DNA of 23,473 nucleotides from Lingula anatina (Eukaryota; Brachiopoda; Lingulata; Lingulida; Lingulidae): NCBI RefSeq assembly GCF_001039355.2, contig NW_019775946.1, positions 1 through 23,473 of the forward strand, read 5' to 3'. Positions within the stretch are counted from its first letter, which is position 1, and every line of letters begins with the position of its first letter. Under the pieces are notes generated by a model that was not told the DNA's origin, searched no databases, and saw only the letters and a list, made by a program, of their open reading frames with translations. The position numbers were made by a program, and so were the translations under genes. This document shows, piece by piece, positions 1-8,754 of the stretch.

Positions 1-39
1 CGATAACTTTAAAGTATTTCGATTTCATGTATCCATTAC

Positions 40-95
40 CTTGATTCTTTTGTCAACAGGTTCTTCATCAGAATCAAAGAGATAAGGATCATACT
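40..95 (-). CDS. Candidate acidic exon, possibly MYO18A C-terminus
   Basis: 56 bp. Acceptor TTTTCTTTCAG, donor AAG followed by GTAATG. In phase 1 it encodes EYDPYLFDSDEEPVDKRIK. If the donor is not used the frame adds VMDT and stops at 25-27. The tail resembles the vertebrate MYO18A end (SYLSDSDTEAK and about a dozen more residues), and strand and phase agree. The DPYLFDSDEE string also resembles the DPFGFDSDDE motif of WAPL, so a separate gene downstream is an equal alternative. Confidence 0.45.
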
Positions 96-476
96 CTGAA
101 AGAAAATTACCTTATCAGTGTACTGAACTAAGCATTGCTTCTCACCATGTACAAATGCATACTATGTTACAAAAATTAGCAGTAGGTGTTAAAATGGGAT
201 GTGTGGGGAGTGATGATGTGTCTCAAGCCCCCCCCCACAAGCCCCTGGCTTCAGTAAAAGTAAGAAAAAAAAGCTTACCACTGTCGCTCCCATCATCATA
301 ATATATATATGCTTCATTTCTATCTATCATATATAAGCAAAACGTTCAAGGAGAAACAGACTGAGACAGCATGCTTTATCCTATACATCCCTGCATACTT
401 CATGCAGTTCAACAGGAACACTATTTCACTATATTATTGGAAAATATAAATAATCCCTTTGACTTTAATATGATAT
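96..476. other. Non-coding, no gene seen
   Basis: Simple AT-rich sequence with a C9 tract (about 229-237) and an AT microsatellite (297-308). No exon supported. Confidence 0.6.
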
Positions 477-969
477 CTATATTTTTAAAACTATACAATA
501 ACCTTCCATAATAAAAAGTCATTAAGATACAATTGATAAATATTACATTATAAATTAATGCTCACCTGCACCCTGTGCATAGCAAGTCTTAACTGAAAGG
601 AAATTCAATACTGTATGTAAGAATCATCTTAGTCCAGTATTCTGGGCAAACAGAGACCCCCCTCCCACCCTACGCTACAATTAATCTCTGCCTCACATGG
701 GAAATTAAATTTCTGAGTCAGTTGAAACAGGTTATATAAAAGATTATTTATGCATTGGCTATTGGCTTAAAAGATAAATATTAAAGAAGGAATAAATTAA
801 AGTTATAACTATTATCCTGAAACAAACTGTGTTAGAGACTAGGTCAGTGCTGGATGAAGACCAGAAATCTAATACACATGATAAATTTGCAGGTGGGAGT
901 ATATACTAGTATTTTGAGAACCTAATACAGAGGATGCTAAAGTAGAAGTTCCAGTGGCCAGTAATATAT
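477..969. repeat. Direct duplicate, copy 1 (probable allele)
   Basis: 493 bp, repeated at 3210-3708 with about six substitutions and a 6-base longer C tract in the second copy (C6 versus C12). It ends exactly at the N at 970. Contains copy 1 of the candidate 27-bp exon. Confidence 0.92.
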
Positions 970-2439
970 NCAGGGTTCTCCCCAGGATTTGAAAATAGCC
1001 CTTATTTTTTTTTACGCGAGAGTACCGAAGCTCGCGAAGCGAGGCACAAAGGGGGGGGGGGGAGTCCGGGGATGTGCCCTCCAGAGGAAAAACTTTCATT
1101 ATTTCATGCAAAAAGGGTGCAATCCCATGCAATCTGAAGCTGTCATCAAATCGTTACAACATAGCCCACTTGCAGGACCAAATTTTGCGGGAAAATCAGG
1201 GCTAGACACTAACTTTTATGAGCACCTGTCCGAATTTCAATCCGACCTGTCCAACAAAACTAATATTTTTTCTGTTCATACTATTGAACTTTATAAATAA
1301 ATATGTGTAGTCATACATTTAATGCATTTATTGCCAAGACATTAAATTAAATGAGCCGGAAAATGCACCTTAAAGTGGATTTATTTTCAGATAAACAGTT
1401 GTTTTTTCATACTTGTGAACTCCTGAAGATTTAATCTTGCATATAAGTCTGATTTAACATTATAAAGTTTCAATCAGGGCTTCTCCTAGGATTTTGGGTA
1501 CAGGGTCTGCTAATTGTAAATCTGCAATTTGATAACAAATTCACATGAAGTTTAACCAAAGCAAAATATAAATACCCTGAGTGGCAGGTGGGGAGGGGGT
1601 ACTGTTAGATTAATTTTATTAAAATATTCAAAAGTTCAATGAAAAATTAAAGAATATTCATCTTATAATACTTTACTTATATATATGTTAACAATTTAAC
1701 TTTTTAGGGGTTATCTTGTGTTGATTTTCTGAAATATAGGAGTTAAATAAAATCAGTATAAAAAAGTTTCCCTTTTTATTTAAATTCTCATATTTGTTAT
1801 TACTATAATTTCTTCCTTACATCAATACCACACTGGTATATGACAGCAATGTTAATTTATCATATTCCAGCACTAAATTTTTCACTGTAAATAATATAGG
1901 TGATGATAAAGTCATTAAAGAAAACGTCATACAAAATTTCAGGTTATATTTTGGCAAATAAACAATATTTCAACAAGATCTTCAGTCCCAAAGATTTCAC
2001 GTTCTGTAGCGAGTAGATAGCATACAACGTATTTGATTGACAGGCAGTATGTTGCCTGGACAACGAACTAGATATAGCCAGTTCATCTAGTCCAATCTGG
2101 CTTTGTAACCAGCATAGTACTTGTGTCGTTTCTGTAACGGTCTTTTTCTCTAGAGCACGTAGATTTTTAACCAAATAAATATTCAGTAGTCAGCCTGTTA
2201 TGTAAATAAATTTTGTCTGATGAAGTTCTGGAGGGTGTTCACTTTCATAACTTGGCGGTAAGTTTGCTCAGACTTCGTTTTGTGACTGCACGTGTTTTGT
2301 GCCAAAAGTAGGTCATTCTTTTCAGTACCGTGTAGGAGGAGACAAAAAGACGTTAGTATGCATTAAAAATGATTTTTTAAAAGATTTTTGCTCCAAATTT
2401 CTCATAAACCATGACCTGTCTGTCGGACAGCCAACCCTG

Positions 2440-2682
2440 CAACTTCACCTGTCCGAGCTGAATTTTTACCTGTCCCGGACAGGTGCTAATGTATTAAATA
2501 GCGTTGCATCTTTTCTGACATTTTCTCTTGCCGCATGGATACATTTATTTATAAATGATCNCAACTTCACCTGTCCGAGCTGAATTTTTACATGTCCCAG
2601 ACAGGCGCTAATGTATTAAATATCGTTGCATCTTTTCTGACATTTTCTATTGCCGCATGGATACATTTATTTATAAATGATC
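2440..2682. repeat. 121-bp direct duplicate around an N
   Basis: 2440-2560 and 2562-2682 are the same 121 bp with five differences, with a single N between them. Probably an uncollapsed contig overlap. Confidence 0.9.
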
Positions 2683-3068
2683 ACGACTGCTACTATTCTT
2701 CAGTCAAAATAACATGAAGGATTGACTATTTATTATATTTCTCCAAAAATATAGATAAAGCAAACAACTCACAGAACTACTCACAGAATTACATTAATGA
2801 CGAAACTAAGAAGCGGATGTTGATATTCGAAACTTGTCAGTACGCAGGTCCCGCGCCCTCAACATAAGATGTTATACTTGTATTACTGCGCCAAGCAGAA
2901 CAAAAATAAACAACTTAACGCGCACACAAGAGATCCAAGTACGCACACAGTCGTTTTTATTTTACGGTTTACGTCGCGACTGTCAGGAATAAAGGCATTA
3001 AATGCATTGGTCACACACACGCTCTTAAAGGGTATCGGAGTTCAAAGAAGCGTATCGGCAAAAAAAAT

Positions 3069-3090
3069 AGCGTATCGGGGCCGATACGCT
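3069..3090. repeat. Near-perfect palindrome in transposon end
   Basis: AGCGTATCGG, GG, CCGATACGCT: a 10-bp stem with a 2-base centre just inside the right end of the transposon. AGCGTATCGG also recurs at about 3049 and 3162. Confidence 0.8.
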
Positions 3091-3209
3091 ATAAAGGCCT
3101 GGGGAGAACCCTGTACACCCATAGTTACTATTGAACCTGAACNAAAAAAAAAAAAAAAATAGCGTATCGGCAAAAAAAAATAGCGTATCGCGGCCTGGGG
3201 AGAACCCTG

Positions 3210-3708
3210 CTATATTTTTAAAACTATACAATAATCTTCCATAATAAAAAGTCATTAAGATACAATTGATAAATATTACATTATAAATTAATGCTCACCT
3301 GCACCCTGTGCATAGCAAGTCTTAACTGAAAGGAAATTCAATACTGTATGTAAGAATCGTCTTAGTCCAGTATTCTGGGCAAACAGAGACCCCCCCCCCC
3401 CTCCCACCCTACGCTACAATTAATCTCTGCCTCACATGGGAAATTAAATTTCTGAGTCAGTTGAAACAGGTTATATAAAAGATTATTTATGCATAGGCTA
3501 TTGGCTTAAAAGATAAATATTAAAGAAGGAATAAATTAAAATTATAACTATTATCCTGAAACAAACTGTGTTAGAGACTAGGTCAGTGCTGGATGAAGAT
3601 CAGAAATCTAATACACATGATAAATTTGCAGGTGGGAGTATATACTAGTATTTTGAGAACCTAATACAGAGGATGCTAAAGTAGAAGTTCCAATGGCCAG
3701 TAATATAT
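3210..3708. repeat. Direct duplicate, copy 2 (probable allele)
   Basis: 499 bp and about 99% identical to 477-969; it begins immediately after the TIR transposon. The sequence continues normally past 3708 (cctttggctttc), where copy 1 breaks at the N. Confidence 0.92.
3299..3325 (-). CDS. Candidate 27-bp coding exon (copy at 566-592)
   Basis: Acceptor ATTTCCTTTCAG, donor CAG followed by GTGAGC, both strong. Read in phase 1 it gives KTCYAQGA and joins the 40-95 exon as AEYDPYLFDSDEE; phase 1 is also what the MYO18A exon at 10157 leaves (C+TT, leucine). So it could be the penultimate MYO18A exon. Read in phase 0 it gives LRLAMHRVQ. An identical copy sits at 566-592 in the probable other allele. 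No homologue recognised. Confidence 0.4.
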
Positions 3709-4169
3709 CCTTTGGCTTTCAATACATCATATTTTGCTTCATTCTGTACACTGTATCCAGTAGGTCTTTTTACTGAATTAAAATTGGTTGAAAAAATTAG
3801 AGTGGCAATTGTTAAGTGTTGGAAATTCTGGGCACTCTCAAAACAAAGTCTCAAAATTTGTTTAAGAATAATAAATAAATAATAAAAATGTATATAAAGC
3901 TGACAAACCCCACCATATTGTTTAACTTAGCCACAAAATAAGCTAAAGATCTGTAAATTTGCATAAATTGCATTTGCTTATATAACCATCATGACCAAAT
4001 TAAAAAAAAAAAACGCGTGAAATGGCAATAAAACTTAGTTACATATGTGCATCAAGGAATATTATAATTTCATATCTTATACTACGATTATTTCCCGGAA
4101 GTCGATCATTAACACGCGGTAAATCTCCTCACAACATTCTCTAATTATAAAGATACGATGAAAACGTGA
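3709..4169. other. Non-coding, no gene seen
   Basis: AT-rich sequence; continues from the duplicated segment. If the minus-strand candidate exons at 3299 and 4176 belong together this is their intron. Confidence 0.5.
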
Positions 4170-4175
4170 ACTTAC

Positions 4176-4300
4176 CAACTGTTTTCCTCTCAGAAGTGAC
4201 ATATCTTGTGCAGCACAGTCACGTACCGGTAGCCATGCCATCTAATGCATTGCGCGCCAGTGACCTATATCATAAAGGTCAAGGTCATTGCTGACTTTCT
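4176..4300 (-). promoter_or_regulatory. Possible promoter and first exon of a minus-strand transcript
   Basis: A local CpG-containing patch (acgtaccggt, ttgcgcgcc) lies upstream of a strong donor, CAGTTG followed by GTAAGT (4170-4175). An ATG at 4239-4241 opens 22 codons (MAWLPVRDCAAQDMSLLRG and KQL), ending in phase 0. A TCAAGGTCA motif is at 4279-4287, and a TGACCT at 4261-4266. In phase 0 the later candidate exons give less coding-like sequence, so the exon may be untranslated or the call may be wrong. Confidence 0.25.
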
Positions 4301-4344
4301 CTCTCAGAAGGAGAAAAAGGTGGCATGTCAAATATCGATCTTGN

Positions 4345-6300
4345 TACAAGTATATTGGAAACAATAGGCGTGTTAATCTGTTAATCCGACTGCACTTAAT
4401 TTAAGTCCCCAGGAAGCTGAGTGTTTTACATAGATCAATTGTCTCATTGGGAATGCCCCCTTAGAGTCCTACATGTACAATTACTAGTAATTGTTTCCTG
4501 CCTAGCTGATGTGTGAGGCTATCTTCTGGGAAAGGAGGATATTTAAAGAGTGTCCACTAATTAATTTCTTGGAATATTGAGGGATCTTTTTAGTTCAGGC
4601 GGAGTTGAAGAGAGTTCAAACAGGAAATACTGGGTTTACAGTAATGACTTGGTCTTTTCAATGGGCAAACATGATAATTCTTTCAGATACATAATTTAAG
4701 AAACATAAATATAATATTTCTGTTTTGCATTTATGGTACTTTTAATGCATATGTATATTCGAGGTATAGGGTAGTCTGATTTTTAATTTTTTCACGATTC
4801 AAATGGAATGCTCCTATTTCAAGAAATTATGACTTAAAAATTACAGTATCTGTAAAATCCATAATTTTGCCGTTAGGCTATTGAAAAGATTGAGTACTAA
4901 TTAAGGCATAATCAGAATTAAAAAATACTGTAGGTTACAATCAATGATGAATATACTTACAAATTTAACATTTTGAAAATTAAGTGAAAGAGGCATTTCA
5001 AATGTGTTAATTAATAAATAGTAATGATAATTATAATCTATTGTCATATTTATACTTATACACTCGGGTTTGAAATGAAAATTTATATGATCAGACTGGT
5101 GATAATAATAAGATAAAATGAAAAATAAATAAAATCAACTGTGCTCATTTAAAATATGCATTGCTGATGGGTAACAAGCTTTGGTGCATGCGAGGCCATA
5201 GTCTTGATATTGATGATATAAGTGTGACCTCACAAATTTTACGTAATTTAATCGGGGTACCCTGTAAAACATGGCCGTCAATTGACATCACTAAGTCCAC
5301 TCCAGTTCTACATGGGCTCTGGTGTGAACTTTATCTAGGACAGCCAGAAACAATTTAATGGCGTATGAAGTTTTTCCTGGAACTGTGGCGAGAGAGGAAA
5401 TGAGTGCTAAGTAGCCATATTTGATCTAGTATTGGTAATCAGATTTCTCAAAGGTAGAAAAAAAGGTCTTTTAATTAATGGGTGAAGAAAATTAATTAGA
5501 TTTGAAAGGGGGCAGGGCTGAAGCAAAGGTTTTAACAAATATTGTATGAACTGAACATTTTTGTTGAAGTACTGGTAGAATACAGATAATTAAGGAGGTC
5601 AATGATACTAAAGAATTCATGAAAATTAATAACCAACATGAGCATCTCCCCCCCCCCCCCAGATGCCTGATGGGTACCGTAACTTTGCATACCAATTTTA
5701 AACTCCAAACAGTTCTAGGATATAAACAGAACTAGGCTACCATAATTAAGGAAAGCATGTGAAAACAGAAATTATTTACAACATGTAAGAAGTAATAATG
5801 AACGGAACCCACCTTTTTGAACTTGTTTTACTCTTTTTTTTCTCTCCAAAGCTTCTTCTCATCTGACCCTCTCTCTTGTCAACTGGATCTATTTCAAAGA
5901 TATACATATAGAAAGTCAAAAACAAATTTTTCAACTGAATAATTTTATCAACAATTAAAGAAAGAACACTGATAGTTTTATTCAACTTTTACATGGAATA
6001 ATTCTGCAAAATTCAACTGAAATATAAAAAAATAATTGTCAATTTCTTACTTTTTGTGAAATAGCCCAAATACTAGTATCATCATTCACATTTTTGGCAC
6101 ACTCTTTGTAAAATACTGCCCATTTAGCTTGAGTCAAAGAAGGCTTTAATACTTAGACCCCATTTCCACAGATTTTAGATCGATCTATCCCTGTGGGGAG
6201 TCTCACTAGATGACTGTCAGCTTAGCCAGCTTAAGGCTCTGTTCACATGGAAAATCTATTTTCTAAAAATCTATTTTCGGTATCTTGTGATCACGGTCTG
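4345..6300. other. Intergenic or intronic, no gene seen
   Basis: Begins after the single N at 4344. AT-rich, with a C tract at about 5647-5660. Open frames up to 69 codons have no splice-site or family support. A sharp CpG rise occurs only after about 6300. Confidence 0.6.
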
Positions 6301-6394
6301 TGTCCTGAATACCCCGCAGCGTAATTACTGGCGGCGCGAGTGAGTTACTTCCAAAGCTGCAATTAATTCTCGGCTGTGCTCGGAGGAGATTCTG

Positions 6395-6444
6395 ATACCT
6401 TGACGCATGCGCAGTAGGAAGTTAGAAAGTAAATGGCGGTCGCG
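6395..6444 (+). promoter_or_regulatory. TATA-less promoter patch (NRF1, ETS and YY1-like sites)
   Basis: GACGCATGCGCA (6402-6413) is a near-match to the NRF1 palindrome; AGTAGGAAGT after it resembles an ETS site; TAAATGGCGGT over the ATG resembles a YY1 site, often found at initiator codons of housekeeping genes. The surrounding 6310-6440 region is unusually rich in CpG for this window. Motif matching by eye only. Confidence 0.5.
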
Positions 6445-6565
6445 GTTGCTTTGAAAAATGTGTTTGTCAATTTTGTGCAACAAAAAGACGAAGAAGATGA
6501 AGAAGCTATACACACGACAGATATGAGTGCAACCGTCATGATCCCATGGCAAGCGATGTATCAAG
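6433..6565 (+). CDS. Candidate first coding exon of an unrecognised plus-strand gene
   Basis: An ATG at 6433 (ATGGCGG context) opens 44 codons and ends with one base before a donor, CAAG followed by GTATCA. The product begins MAVAVALKNVFVNFVQQ, then an acidic KDEEDEEA run and ends MIPWQAMYQ. Just upstream are promoter-type sites. Read without splicing it stops after 13 more codons at TAA (6586-6588). The exon end lies in one arm of a perfect 21-bp inverted repeat, so a transposon or foldback origin is a real alternative. I recognise no family. The two later exons match its phase. Confidence 0.45.
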
Positions 6566-7298
6566 GTATCAGAATCTCCTCGACCTAAACAAGAGGTCAC
6601 ATGAGGGAATTTTCTATTTTTGACGCTGAATGTCCTTTTTCTAAAGTTAATTGGCTAATATATTACCTGAGTTTGATGGTATATTTGTGGTGACAGGCCT
6701 TTAGAAAAAGTACAATTTTGACAAATGGGGTATATTGCAACAGTTTGTCTTGCTGTATGTGGAATCCCAACAACCAGTGAAGCGTTTACAATTATATACT
6801 CCTTTTATGACTTAAAAGTGCAACTTTTCATGTGAAAAATGTTCTTTTTTGCTGGCTGTCTAATGAACAGCATATCCTGTATGTTACTAAATTAATATAA
6901 TTGTATCTAAGTAAATTTAAAAGGACGTTTTTATGTACATTTGTGTGTTGCAACAATGGATTTGTCTGCTTGTCAAGGTACTCCCCTCCCCCCCAAGAAA
7001 AAAAATTATTCATTGTTGATTACTGTTCTGCAATTAATATACAGTTCAGCATTAGTGTAACTGTTATGAAATGATTTCTCGTCTGTTTTCTCTGAAATGA
7101 CAAACTGGTATCCAGTTACTTTTAGACTGGCAATTTCCTCTCACTGCCTTTCTTGGCACCAACAGGACGTGGAAAGTGTTCAATTTGACTAATTTCTTGC
7201 ATCTTCACACCTGCAAAAATTGGACATTTCAAGGGTTATGTAAGTGGCTATTAAAAGTATTATTGCTTTTTGGATATTGTATTGTATTCATGTCACAG

Positions 7299-7334
7299 CA
7301 GAAGACCAGTTTAAGAATGAAAGGACACAAAACG
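7299..7334 (+). CDS. Candidate 36-bp internal exon, plus strand
   Basis: The acceptor is TTCATGTCACAG and the donor ACG followed by a strong GTGAGT. Phase 1 in and out; joined to the previous exon it reads A then EDQFKNERTQN, strongly hydrophilic. A second AG three bases later makes a NAGNAG-type acceptor that would drop one alanine. Evidence is splice sites and phase only; no family is recognised. Confidence 0.4.
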
Positions 7335-7874
7335 GTGAGTTTTAGTTCTCTCTGAGACCTGTGGCAAACAGGAGATGGTAAAATTTCTTAAATTTAGATG
7401 TTCTTCAAAGCTCTAACAAGCACTGTAAGTCATATTTCTGAATATATTCTTTTTTATCAACATAAAAAAATGAATTCCAATATGATCTCCATGGCAAGAT
7501 GAAGTGCAGATTGATAAAAGTACCACGACATGTTTACCAAAGTCTAAAGTTGACAAACATTGCTGAAGTTAAGTCCACATCACATTCTACCTATTACATG
7601 TACATGTAGCTTATCTTTACGTAATATCTGTACTTTCAATTTAACTTTTTATTTGTTTAAATTATCATTGAAGTTTCAACAGCATTTTAACTATCATTAT
7701 GGCTCTAACTATTTTTATTATCTCTTCATCTGATTTTTACATCAGCTTCAAATAACTTTCAATATCTGTGACATTTAATTTCAAAAGCCAAGACAGGGTC
7801 CTTGTTTTAAGATTATAAAACAGTCCATTAATCATAATGATACAAGTATCCTTTTTTAACTTTGCCTGTTTCAG

Positions 7875-8050
7875 TGAAATTCCTTCAAACTAAATGTGCT
7901 GGTAAAAAAATTGAAAAGCAAACAAGCTTGACCCCCAGTCACTCAGAATATTATCTCCACAGAGATCCCAACAGCTATCAGTACAATGTACAAGTATCCA
8001 ACTTGTTTTTTATGATTAACTTGATAAAGCAGACCCCAGCAAGCTCATGA
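7875..8050 (+). CDS. Candidate last coding exon, plus strand
   Basis: A strong acceptor (CTTTTTTAACTTTGCCTGTTTCAG) precedes an open frame that enters in phase 1, matching the 36-bp exon: the joined codon is V and the exon continues KFLQTKCAGKKIEKQ, then SEYYLHRDPNSYQYNVQ, and a hydrophobic NLFFMINLI stretch before a TGA at 8048-8050. The total product would be about 115 residues. An internal donor-like CAA|GTATCC could end the exon earlier. No AATAAA close by; the nearest are near 8788 and 8938. Confidence 0.4.
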
Positions 8051-8587
8051 CAGATACATAAAATGGAATTTGCATCCCCTGTCACAGCGTTGATATGCAG
8101 AAGGCAGATAATCCATTTCTTGATGCCTATCGCTGAATATCAATAGTTTTCTCATTCTTCCGCTGTTCCTGGGAATGACCCCGAAGTTGACGCCATTCTA
8201 CAAACAAAACCCTTCTCAAGTTGACATATCTGCTGAACAGACACATCAAATATAGCAATTTTAAATTTCTGACAAACCGTTTAATGACTTGACCCCATTT
8301 GTTTTCTTGCATCCATTTAAGACCTAAATGATGGAAGAAACACAATGTTTTTTTTTTTTCTGGGAATCTTATCAAAATAGAATTGACTTGATGTGATAAT
8401 GCAAAAAGAAATTGCTGATCTTGTTCACAATGGCTGCTGGTATCCAGGCACATACTGGGTGGACTAGCTGGGCGGAGGTGGGGTATTTTCCAGGGTGTTT
8501 GTAACCAAACTAACATTGAAATGATTGTCTTATTGGATTATGGGTAGCAAACATTGGAAACACATACCCCAAAGCTTAGGGGGCATG
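8051..8587. other. Possible 3' end of the plus-strand gene; otherwise empty
   Basis: Follows the TGA of the candidate plus-strand gene. Holds a 129-codon minus-strand open frame (8127-8516) with no recognisable domain and a T13 tract; I do not treat it as a gene. Confidence 0.45.
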
Positions 8588-8754
8588 GAGAACGGCAGAC
8601 TAACAGATGCACGGATCAAATATGGCTGACCCACTTGAATACTTGCTGCGTAATTCCTGTGGAGAATCTATTCAGTGTCTAATCAGGAATTACCTGGCAA
8701 GCTTTTTTGTGATTTACCGTATTTGATCCAAAGATCTGTTAGTCGGCTGTTCCG
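8588..8754. repeat. Imperfect hairpin / MITE-like inverted repeat
   Basis: The arms are 8588-8660 and 8682-8754. Matching blocks are GACTAACAGAT, GGATCAAATA and GTAATTCCTG on the left with their reverse complements, in the right order, on the right. The loop is about 20 bp. No coding. It looks like a miniature inverted-repeat transposon or foldback; a structured RNA is also possible. Confidence 0.75.

Larger units (their letters stand above)
971..3209. mobile_element. TIR DNA transposon, non-autonomous (possibly hAT)
   Basis: Begins CAGGGTTCTCCCCAGG (971-986) and ends with its perfect reverse complement (3194-3209). A CAGGG start fits hAT-type ends (family knowledge). No transposase is visible. 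The body contains a G13 tract, TE-like strings such as CAGGGCTAGACACTAAC (1197-1213) and repeated ACCTGTCCGA motifs, suggesting nested fragments. The right-end sequence occurs twice (also 3098-3113), and N characters at 2561 and 3143 show that it is patched together. The 8 bases after it (ctatattt) equal those at 477-484 in the copy without the element. Confidence 0.7.
6383..6581. repeat. Perfect 21-bp inverted repeat around candidate exon
   Basis: GAGGAGATTCTGATACCTTGA at 6383-6403 recurs as its exact reverse complement at 6561-6581, with a 157-bp spacer holding the NRF1-like site and the candidate exon. The arms do not extend far on either side and no target-site duplication is obvious. Confidence 0.9.

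Noticed and set aside
989-1300. 103-codon plus-strand open frame
   Set aside because: Lies in the transposon end and reads through a G13 tract; no transposase motif.
2299-3255. Several open frames of 76-97 codons on both strands
   Set aside because: They cross N characters and duplicated or palindromic transposon sequence; not genes.
8127-8516. 129-codon minus-strand open frame, the longest in the window
   Set aside because: No recognisable domain, low-complexity patches such as lysine from a T13 tract, no splice or promoter context, and no continuity with MYO18A. Probably chance.
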